This document shows, in pieces, positions 31,551 through 37,719 of a stretch of 37,719 nucleotides of DNA (position 1 is the stretch's first letter; every line of letters begins with the position of its first letter). The notes under the pieces are model-generated. The model searched no databases, was not told where the DNA came from, and was given only the letters and a program-made list of their open reading frames with translations. The stretch is from Planctomycetota bacterium (GTDB lineage Bacteria > Planctomycetota > UBA8742 > JACQVU01 > JANLHZ01): NCBI GenBank assembly GCA_024653775.1, contig JANLHZ010000142.1, positions 1 to 37,719 of the forward strand, read 5' to 3'. A program made the position numbers and the translations under genes.

Positions 31551-32246
31551 ATGAAAATCGAACTCAAATACGGTATCGACGATGCTCCCCATTGCGAGGG
31601 ATACGTGGTCGTCATCGACGTGATCCGCGCGTTCACCACCGCCGCGTTCGCGTTCTATCGCGGCGCAGAAAAGATATTCCTGGTTTCGACTGCGGAAGAG
31701 GCGTTCCGGCTGAAGGCGAAGAACCCGCGCTTCGTCCTCGTAGGCGAAAACGGCGGCCGGCAGATCGAAGGATTCGACTTCGGGAATTCGCCGGAAGCGA
31801 TTTCGCGCGAGGATTTCACGGGAAGGTCGATCGTGCTGCGCTCGAGCAGCGGGACGCAGGGAGTCGTGAGCGCGAAGCGGGCCGAGCAGATATATCTCGG
31901 AAGCCTCGTCGTCGCGTCTGCGACAGCGCGCGCGCTTCGCCTCGCAAACCCCCGGACGACGACGATTCTAGCGATGGGGTCCGTGGCAGGCCCCGACGGC
32001 GCCGAGGACATCGCGTGCCGGACGTACATCGACCACGTCCTTCGCGAAGAGGCTATCGACAAACAGAGGATCATCGACGAGGTCCGGAACAGCCCGTCAG
32101 GACTACAGGCGCTCGATCCGCTGATCGACTACAAAACCCCAGGCGATCTCGACTGCGCGACCTGCATAGATAGATTCGATTTCACGATGCCGGTGACGCG
32201 CGAAGGCTCATACCTGATCGCGCGGCGGAAAGGAGCGAAGGAGTGA
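31551..32246 (+). CDS. comB: 2-phosphosulfolactate phosphatase
   Basis: ComB hydrolyses 2-phosphosulfolactate to sulfolactate, known from coenzyme M synthesis and present in many bacteria that do not make coenzyme M. The 231-residue length and motifs VVVIDVIRAFTTAAFAFYRGAEKI (residues 20-43), LVGENGGRQIEGFDFGNSP (63-81), IVLRSSSGTQGV (96-107) and GSVAGPDGAEDIACRTYID fit the family. Its ATG directly abuts the family B repeat, and no Shine-Dalgarno is visible. The next gene starts by GTGA overlap. No other sulfolactate-pathway gene is seen. Confidence 0.88.
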   Translation: MKIELKYGIDDAPHCEGYVVVIDVIRAFTTAAFAFYRGAEKIFLVSTAEEAFRLKAKNPRFVLVGENGGRQIEGFDFGNSPEAISREDFTGRSIVLRSSSGTQGVVSAKRAEQIYLGSLVVASATARALRLANPRTTTILAMGSVAGPDGAEDIACRTYIDHVLREEAIDKQRIIDEVRNSPSGLQALDPLIDYKTPGDLDCATCIDRFDFTMPVTREGSYLIARRKGAKE

Positions 32247-32947
32247 CGATTTCCAGGTTCTTTGACGAATATCCGCGTTTTCAGGAAACGAGTGCCACGA
32301 CGCCGCAGCTCAATCGGCTGAACACGAGGCACCAGGGGATCGTCGAGAATCAGCGGAGTTGGTTCGAAGGCGCCCGCGTGCTCGACCTCGGGAGCCACGA
32401 CGGCAGGTGGACATTCGCCGCACTAAAGGCGGGAGCGAGCTTCGTCACCGGAATCGAGGGCCGGGAGTATCTCGCCTCGAACGCCTGCAAGACGTTCGAG
32501 GAGTACGGGATCTCGCGCGAGAAGTTCAGGTTCATCATCGGGGACGTCGATAGCGAGCTGGAAAAGCTTTCAGCGCGCGACTTCGATCTCGTGCTCGTCC
32601 TCGGAATCCTTTACCACCTTCGAAGTCCGTTCAGCACGCTTGCGAGAATCGCGGCGCTCAGCCCGGAGAGGATCATTATCGATACCGCGATTTCGATGAG
32701 CAGCGCGCCCGTCATCGAGCTGCGCCACGACGATCCCGTGAAGGAAAGCGATTCCATCGACCTCCGCGGCGACAACCGGAAAATTCTGGTCGGCTACCCG
32801 AGCGAGTCCGCGCTTTTTTTGATGATGGAAGACCTTGGGTACGCGTCCGAGAAAATCGGATACCGCGAACTTGGCGTAACCGACTACAGCTTCATACCGG
32901 ATTACGAGTCAGGCGGCAGAATCACGATTCGCTGCGTTCGCAAGTAA
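32243..32947 (+). CDS. SAM-dependent methyltransferase, DUF1698-like
   Basis: The 234-residue protein has the class I SAM site VLDLGSHDGRWTFAALKAGA (about 46-65), VTGIEGREYLASNACK, and DFDLVLVLGILYHLRSPF (about 113-130), similar to the CmoB/DUF1698-type tRNA-wobble and small-molecule methyltransferases. Substrate unknown. It starts at GTG 32243, overlapping the comB stop by GTGA, so the two are translationally coupled, which hints that it acts on a ComB-pathway product or is simply co-expressed. It ends 14 bp before the convergent aldo/keto reductase gene. Confidence 0.82.
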   Translation: MTISRFFDEYPRFQETSATTPQLNRLNTRHQGIVENQRSWFEGARVLDLGSHDGRWTFAALKAGASFVTGIEGREYLASNACKTFEEYGISREKFRFIIGDVDSELEKLSARDFDLVLVLGILYHLRSPFSTLARIAALSPERIIIDTAISMSSAPVIELRHDDPVKESDSIDLRGDNRKILVGYPSESALFLMMEDLGYASEKIGYRELGVTDYSFIPDYESGGRITIRCVRK

Positions 32948-32961
32948 GCGAGATTCGTTCG

Positions 32962-33924
32962 CTATTGTTTGAACGGATCGTTATCGAGGATGCTTTCGAT
33001 CTTCGCGATAACGTCATTTCCGAGCTTCACGCCTGCCGCGGTGACGTTCATCTTTAGCTGCTCGGGCTTGGTCGCGCCGACGATTGCGCTCGATATGATC
33101 GGTAGCCGCAGCGTCCACGCGAGCGCGAGCTGGACCATCGAAAGCCCAAGCTCCTTCGCTACTCCCGATAGGCCCGCGATCTTCTTCTCGTTTTCCGCGT
33201 TGATGTAGCCGAGGACGAAATTCTGCGCGCCGGGGTCGGTTGCGCGGGAATCCGCGGGACGGGCGCCGCCCTGGTATTTGCCCGTGAGGACGCCCTGCGC
33301 GAGGGGACTCCAGATGACCTGGCCGATTTCGTGCTCGACGCACTTCGGGAACGCGTCCCGCTCCCAGTGCCTTGCGAGCATGCTGTACTGCGGCTGGTTC
33401 GACGACGGCGGCTGAACGCAGATCTCGCGCGCGATATTTATCGCCTCTTCGATCTGATCGCCGGTCCATTCGCTGGTGCCCCAGTACAGAATTTTCCCGA
33501 TCCGGCAGAGGTCGCCCATTGCGCGGACGGTCTCCTCCATCGGCGTGTTCTCGTCGAAGCGGTGGCACTGGTAAATGTCGATGTAGTCGGTCTTCATCCG
33601 CTGGAGCGACTTGTCGACGGACTCGAAAATGTGCTTCCGCGAAAGCCCCTTGTCGTTTACATCGTCGCTCATTGGCCAGAAGAGCTTCGTAGCGAGAATG
33701 TAAGACGAGCGTCTGTAACTCGGCAGCAGTTCGCCCAGCATAGCCTCAGCCTCGCCTCTGCGGTAGATGTCCGCGGTGTCGATGAAATTGATGTTCGAGT
33801 CGAAGCTCAGTTTCAGCAGTTCGCGACCGCGATTCAAATCGACGCGGCTGCCCCAGGTCGCCCAGGTTCCGAATCCGATTTCGCTGACGAGCACGCCGGC
33901 TTTGCCAAGTCTTCTGTATTCCAT
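32962..33924 (-). CDS. Aldo/keto reductase
   Basis: The 320-residue TIM-barrel NADPH-dependent reductase has the catalytic tetrad: D in INFIDTADIY (about 46-55), Y55, K in YILATKLFW and H in DIYQCHRFD. The NADPH-binding segment IVGATKPEQL is near 290. Motifs YWGTSEWTGDQI and QPQYSMLAR place it nearest AKR6/Kvbeta-like and YghZ-like reductases. Substrate unknown, probably aldehydes or ketones. The ATG 33924 is preceded by GAGAG. It is the end of a minus-strand series with the permease, glycoside hydrolase and lipoprotein genes. Confidence 0.92.
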   Translation of the reverse strand: MEYRRLGKAGVLVSEIGFGTWATWGSRVDLNRGRELLKLSFDSNINFIDTADIYRRGEAEAMLGELLPSYRRSSYILATKLFWPMSDDVNDKGLSRKHIFESVDKSLQRMKTDYIDIYQCHRFDENTPMEETVRAMGDLCRIGKILYWGTSEWTGDQIEEAINIAREICVQPPSSNQPQYSMLARHWERDAFPKCVEHEIGQVIWSPLAQGVLTGKYQGGARPADSRATDPGAQNFVLGYINAENEKKIAGLSGVAKELGLSMVQLALAWTLRLPIISSAIVGATKPEQLKMNVTAAGVKLGNDVIAKIESILDNDPFKQ

Positions 33925-34043
33925 GAAACTCTCCGTGGGTTAAGTGCCAGTACGATGAGGATTCTGGAACCTTATCACAACTCGAAAGGCGGCGCCATAA
34001 AAACAAACGTCCCCAAGTCGTGGTGGAGGCTAATTGCGAATTG

Positions 34044-34089
34044 GGTGGCGCGGGCATCTTGCCCGTGTATCATCGGCGAGACGCCGATG
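34044..34089. repeat. Double-hairpin repeat with GGGCATCTTGCCCG
   Basis: CGGGCA (34051-34056) pairs with TGCCCG (34060-34065) around TCT, and CATCGGCG (34071-34078) pairs with CGCCGATG (34082-34089) around AGA. The first hairpin recurs at 37679-37697. Such GGGCATCTTGCCCGTG units are familiar as dispersed repeats in many environmental bacterial genomes. It lies between the lipoprotein and aldo/keto reductase genes. Confidence 0.75.
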
Positions 34090-34121
34090 CCACTCGCAGG
34101 CGAGGACATTCGAACTGTCTT

Positions 34122-34781
34122 TCAGCGTCCGCCGCCGGTGGCACCGGAGTTCTGGCGGTTCGACGTTGCTTCGAGCAGACGGTCGCGTTCGCGAGCGAGT
34201 TCGCGCTCGCGCTGTTCGATCGCGGTGCGTTCCGGCCCGAGCTGATCGAGCTGGAGCTGCACCCACTGGAGTCTGAGCGCGTCGAGGTCGGTGTTCAGCA
34301 TGACGCGGTTGATCCTCGCGAACTCCTCGTCCGAAGACGCCTTGAACTGCGTGAGCTGCGCGTTCGTCTGCGCGTGACCGGCTTCGAGGGCGTCGAGTCT
34401 CGCGCCTATGGCTTCGAGGTTTTCGTCGAGCCTCGTCTGCATGTTCGATACGCTCGTGGTGAGCGGTCCGATGACTTCCTCGCGGAATTTATTGAGCGTT
34501 TCCGCGGTCGTCTTCGCCGCGTTTTCCGCCGCGAGGTTCGCGCGCTCGTTCACCGCGATGAACTGTTTCTGGAGGTCGGCGAAATTGTCGGAAATCGACC
34601 CTCTCCATGCGATCGTTTCCTGATACGAAAGCTGAAGCGAGTTCACCTGGTTTCGGACGTTGTTTACGTCCTCCTGGACCTGAATCACGCCGCGGTCGAC
34701 AATGTCGAGCTCCGCCGGTGTTACGCAGGACGATAAAACGGCCGCAAACACTGCGGCGGCGAATAGATGATACTTAGCCAT
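34122..34781 (-). CDS. Coiled-coil lipoprotein
   Basis: The 219-residue protein begins with a type II signal peptide: FAAAVFAAVLSSC, with the lipobox LSSC and lipidated C19. The remainder is almost all alpha-helical coiled coil with Gln/Asp/Asn/Glu heptads (QVQEDVNNVRNQVNSLQLSY, FEEEVIGPL-like stretches, EQRERELARERDRLLEA), ending in a Gly/Arg tail (GATGGGR). It would be anchored in the outer or inner membrane leaflet facing the periplasm, possibly a Lpp- or tail-fibre-like spacer. GGAGAG lies 7 nt upstream of ATG 34781. It sits downstream of the glycoside hydrolase gene on the same strand, 208 bp apart. Confidence 0.85.
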   Translation of the reverse strand: MAKYHLFAAAVFAAVLSSCVTPAELDIVDRGVIQVQEDVNNVRNQVNSLQLSYQETIAWRGSISDNFADLQKQFIAVNERANLAAENAAKTTAETLNKFREEVIGPLTTSVSNMQTRLDENLEAIGARLDALEAGHAQTNAQLTQFKASSDEEFARINRVMLNTDLDALRLQWVQLQLDQLGPERTAIEQRERELARERDRLLEATSNRQNSGATGGGR

Positions 34782-34989
34782 GCGATATCTCTCCGTTGAA
34801 CCGAAAAAACAGTCTGTATACGTTTCCTGATTGGGGTACTAGCATTATAGATCGAAATGACAGTAAAAAAAGAACTATTTCGATCGCGTAACCGTCGTCA
34901 CAGAGAAATACAAACATGGGAATCGTGAGCCTGAGTCTATTAGCAGATCGCGCGGATTTCTGAATTACCCGATGAAGAACACGGGAGGT

Positions 34990-36324
34990 TCAGAAATCTT
35001 CGCCTTGATCGCCGCCGCGTCCGTGTAGTTCGCCCAGTGTTGGGTGAAGGACTGTCATCATTTCCGTGTATTCCCTGTATGGTTCGTCACGGACGTTTAC
35101 GATCCCCCAGTTGGAATTTTCCCCGTCGAATCTCCCAAGCGCGGGCTGATCGCAGTATTCGAATACGTGGAATCCGGCGATGTACGATCTCGACGCCCAG
35201 GATGAAACGGTTTCGCGGTACGCATCAGCGCGTTCGCGCTGAGTATCGTAAATGCGCATTAAAGGAGGTAACGTGTTTGGAAGTCCGGAATCCCGCGCGC
35301 GGAATCCAAACTCGCTGATTAAAAGCGGCTTTTCCGCAAGCTCGTAGAACTCGGCGAAATCGTCCTCGGTGCTTACTGAATCTCCCGCGAAGCCGCGGAC
35401 TATCATCTCGCCAACCGGACTTAGAATGTAATGCTGAAGCGATATGACGTCGCAGTATCGCGCGCACGCCTCTAGAGGCTCCCTGCGAGTCAGCCAGGAG
35501 ACGAATCTCGCGCCAAGAATCAGATGGTTTGGATCCACTGAGCGAATTGCGTCGGTCGTCTTTTTGAAATACGCGTCCGCGACGAGCGCGAGGAACGCAT
35601 TCCCATCAGCTTTGAAGCGAGCAGCATCCTTAGGTTTCAGTTCCATATCCGCGCCAAGCTCTTCGAATGATCTGGCGTCGGTTTCATAGGCGTTCCTAAA
35701 TGAGTTGAAGTCCCCATATCTCTCTTCAAAAAACCGGCATACCTCATTCTTTCCCGCCGAACTCGCTGGGAGTTTCACGTAGCGTTCCAGCATTGTCAGG
35801 CGGGTTCTCCAGTCGGGAGTCCATGAAAGCTCGTTATCGAGGAAGTAGCCGAGGAAGTCTCTATTATCCTTATATTCACCGCAGACTGTCCGTGCGCGCT
35901 CAAGGACTTTCCGCTCGAACTCGTCGCTGAAAACGTCGGGAAACGATCCGGTAAGCCAGTCCGCGCCGGAGATGCCGACATTCGTAGTCAGCGCTATATT
36001 CTTGTCCGCGAAAAGGTCTACTTGGCTGAAGCTTCCGATGGTGTTGAATCCCCAATCTGTAAGTCTCCTGTGCGCCTCGTCCGTCCACGTGGCATCGTTT
36101 TCGTAGTTCTCCGTAACAAACCTGCGGTATTCGCTGTAGCCGAGGTCCGGGCAGTGATCGCCTTGCGGATGAACGCTATTTACGCCTATTGAAAGCACCC
36201 TTTCGCCGTCAGGTTTGGCGAACCACCACACGCCGCCAGTTTCCTCTACCTTGTAGAACCCTCCCGCGTTCGCGGGCTGAGTCATCCACGAAAATAACAA
36301 TGGCAGTAACAAAAATGCTTTCAT
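34990..36324 (-). CDS. Exported glycoside hydrolase, clan A-like
   Basis: Starting at ATG 36324 the protein has 444 residues with a signal peptide (1-20, ANA/GG). GFYKVEETGGVWWFAKPDGERVLSIGVNSV (22-51) resembles the opening seen in agarase- or GH2/GH42-like exported enzymes. The pair N164-E165 in YFLDNELSW fits the acid/base Glu of clan A, and E338 in LLISEFGFRA the nucleophile. Between them are typical TIM-barrel segments (HLILGARFVSW). The polysaccharide target is unknown. The upstream reading frame overlapping the permease gene in another phase is a shadow. It is 50 bp downstream of the permease gene. Confidence 0.8.
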   Translation of the reverse strand: MKAFLLLPLLFSWMTQPANAGGFYKVEETGGVWWFAKPDGERVLSIGVNSVHPQGDHCPDLGYSEYRRFVTENYENDATWTDEAHRRLTDWGFNTIGSFSQVDLFADKNIALTTNVGISGADWLTGSFPDVFSDEFERKVLERARTVCGEYKDNRDFLGYFLDNELSWTPDWRTRLTMLERYVKLPASSAGKNEVCRFFEERYGDFNSFRNAYETDARSFEELGADMELKPKDAARFKADGNAFLALVADAYFKKTTDAIRSVDPNHLILGARFVSWLTRREPLEACARYCDVISLQHYILSPVGEMIVRGFAGDSVSTEDDFAEFYELAEKPLLISEFGFRARDSGLPNTLPPLMRIYDTQRERADAYRETVSSWASRSYIAGFHVFEYCDQPALGRFDGENSNWGIVNVRDEPYREYTEMMTVLHPTLGELHGRGGDQGEDF

Positions 36325-36374
36325 CACATCACGGGATCCGGAATTTATAAGGTTCAATGCACCCGGGAATCCGC

Positions 36375-37568
36375 CTACTTGCTGGCGACGACTTCCCCCA
36401 CTTCCTTCTTCGCGAGTTCCTTCAGTGTCGGCACAATGAATTCCCGCGCGAGCGTCTTCGCGGCGCATACGATCGGCACCGCGAATATCACTCCGAGAAG
36501 TCCCATCAGAGCGCCGCCGCAGAACATGCTCACGAAGAGCGTCAGCGGATGGATTTCGATGCTCTTGCCGAGGACGTAGGGCGCGATCACGAACGCCTCG
36601 AGGAATACGATTGCGAAGAACAGAGCCGTGACCGCGATTATCTGCCAGGTCTCGCCTCCCGTGACGAGCAGTATTACGATGCTCGGGATCAGCCCGCAGA
36701 TGATGCTGAAAAACGGAATCATGATTCCGAGGCCGGTGATGACGCCTATGAACAGCGCGAACCGCACTCCGAGCGCGGCGAGTCCGACGGTGGCGATGAT
36801 CGCGACGATGACAGCGATGACCAGTCTTCCGCGGAAGAACGCGCGGGTCATGTCGTTGATTTCGCCCACGATTTTGACGGTCGTTTCGCGGCCTCTCGCG
36901 GGAACGTACTCCATCATCACCTTCGATATTTCCGGCATCCCCATCAGGAAGAAGAACGTGTACAGAAGCACGAGCAAACTGGTTCCGAGAAGTCCGAACA
37001 TCTTTCCGAGACCCATCGCGATGGCTTCGATGATGGTCCACGCGCCTTCCGCGCCTGTGCCGAGCAGCGTCTTCGCCTGGGACTGAATTTCCGACGCGGC
37101 TTGCTCCGCGATCTGATCGAGGTTTACGCCCCACTCGTCTAGCTGTTTCGTGACGTTGGCGCTCAGTTCCGGGAACTTCTTCTCGAAATCTGGAAAGCCC
37201 TCCTGCGCCTCGAGAATCAGCGCGTCGACCTCCTCTACCAGACGGATTGAGCCTTCGACGATGACCCACGTTGTAGCTCCGATCAAGACCGCGAAAATGA
37301 CGAGTATCGCGACCGGCCGCGGGAGTTTCGCTTTCAACGTGAGCCAGTCCACCAGCGGCGCGAGCACGTACGCAACGAGTAGTCCGAGGAACAGCGGGCC
37401 GAAGATGTCCGACAGCGTGAATATGAACCAGAAAACGATTATCGCCGCGATTACGAGCAGAAAGTACTTGAAGCTCGATGACATTCCCTCACGTATCCAC
37501 CGGAGTATCGCTGCGATCGCTTCGGCGCTGGCATTGGACTTATTTTCGCTTTTCTTTTCGTCGGACAT
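36375..37568 (-). CDS. AI-2E family transporter (PerM-like permease)
   Basis: The 397-residue inner-membrane protein has the family layout: two or three N-terminal spans (about 34-106: YFLLVIAAIIVFWFIF, LFLGLLVAYVLAPLV, PVAILVIFAVLIGATTWV), a long amphipathic segment (107-185), a span near 190-212, then RAFFRGRLVIAVIVAIIATVGL and the C-terminal helices (LGIMIPFFSIICGLIPSIVILLV, IVFLEAFVIAPYVLGKSIEIHPL). The EAFVIAPYVLGKSIEIHP motif is characteristic. Members export autoinducer-2 or other solutes, or Na+/H+; which one is not shown. AGGA is 8 nt upstream of ATG 37568. Confidence 0.93.
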   Translation of the reverse strand: MSDEKKSENKSNASAEAIAAILRWIREGMSSSFKYFLLVIAAIIVFWFIFTLSDIFGPLFLGLLVAYVLAPLVDWLTLKAKLPRPVAILVIFAVLIGATTWVIVEGSIRLVEEVDALILEAQEGFPDFEKKFPELSANVTKQLDEWGVNLDQIAEQAASEIQSQAKTLLGTGAEGAWTIIEAIAMGLGKMFGLLGTSLLVLLYTFFFLMGMPEISKVMMEYVPARGRETTVKIVGEINDMTRAFFRGRLVIAVIVAIIATVGLAALGVRFALFIGVITGLGIMIPFFSIICGLIPSIVILLVTGGETWQIIAVTALFFAIVFLEAFVIAPYVLGKSIEIHPLTLFVSMFCGGALMGLLGVIFAVPIVCAAKTLAREFIVPTLKELAKKEVGEVVASK

Positions 37569-37678
37569 TCGGGGATCCTGTTGGCGAGTCTTTATGAGGC
37601 GGGTGCTTTCGCACCAATACCGTGAACGTTCGGTGAACCACGCCTTATTGAAGCGTCTACCTGGATTTCTGGGTGTGG

Positions 37679-37719
37679 CACGGGCATCTTGCCCGTGGAA
37701 ACACGGACGATGGCGGAAG
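37679..37719. repeat. GGGCATCTTGCCCG hairpin repeat, truncated by window end
   Basis: CACGGGCA (37679-37686) pairs with TGCCCGTG (37690-37697) around TCT. The tail CGGACGATGGCGGAAG matches words near 198-209. It lies in the permease upstream region (37569-37719), which has no gene. Confidence 0.7.

Noticed and set aside
36357-37142. + strand ORF opposite the AI-2E transporter
   Set aside because: The product is His/Asp/Arg low-complexity; the opposing frame has clear transmembrane helices and family motifs.
36325-37269. N-terminal extension of the glycoside hydrolase frame into the permease gene
   Set aside because: The frame is open but overlaps a real membrane-protein gene in another phase and would precede the signal peptide. 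ATG 36324 with signal peptide is the start.

Overview
The window reads as a chromosomal stretch of an uncultured, Gram-negative-type bacterium. Most of it is moderately GC-rich and encodes signal-peptide and lipoprotein-anchored proteins, Hanks-type Ser/Thr kinases, a membrane-anchored double-FHA protein, a two-subunit KorAB 2-oxoacid:acceptor oxidoreductase, PdxJ (DXP-dependent vitamin B6 route) and ComB. Intergenic regions are full of short degenerate word repeats and small hairpin repeats, a habit I associate with environmental genomes of PVC-like or candidate-phylum bacteria. I cannot place it in a phylum from sequence alone. No phage, transposase, integrase or CRISPR array is visible.

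Layout. 384-4117 (+): macro-domain protein, LACTB2-like metallo-beta-lactamase (MBL) protein, Trm112-like zinc-ribbon protein, metallophosphoesterase and a glyoxalase-II-like MBL protein. 4260-5766 (-): small unknown membrane-anchored protein and an enoyl-CoA hydratase/isomerase. 5949-7894 (+): secreted Ig-like repeat protein and a small GMC-oxidoreductase-associated subunit. 8013-11666 (-): large zinc-ribbon/kinase-like/TPR/membrane protein whose catalytic HRD is HRN, and PyrD. 11941-15299 (+): two overlapping unrecognised exported or anchored proteins with an abrupt fall in GC inside the first gene. 15362-22411 (+): FHA-FHA-TM protein, then CBS protein, KorA, KorB and zinc-ribbon CBS protein. 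22576-26811 (-): thioredoxin-like protein, tRNA-Val(GAC), solitary DNA methyltransferase, small membrane protein, DapA, PdxJ and cyclophilin. 27098-32947 (+): DUF1573-like anchored protein, RlmE, Ser/Thr kinase, SAM methyltransferase, ComB and a second SAM methyltransferase. 32962-37568 (-): aldo/keto reductase, coiled-coil lipoprotein, clan-A-like glycoside hydrolase and AI-2E-family permease.

How parts may work together. The CBS-KorA-KorB-CBS order suggests a ferredoxin-linked 2-oxoglutarate oxidoreductase tuned by adenine nucleotide level. Two kinases (one probably catalytically impaired) and a double-FHA membrane protein outline a phosphothreonine signalling network. PdxJ, DapA and the small membrane protein are translationally packed.

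The most unusual signals are two families of MITE-like repeats. Family A (about 180-195 bp, 26-bp terminal inverted repeats) has two full copies and one partial copy; its interior has a reading frame in which differences between copies are enriched for synonymous changes. Family B (about 95 bp, roughly 27-30-bp arms forming a near-perfect hairpin) has three full copies and one half copy. All family B copies start 0-18 bp after a stop codon, and the three full ones face the same way relative to the upstream gene. One abuts the comB start codon.
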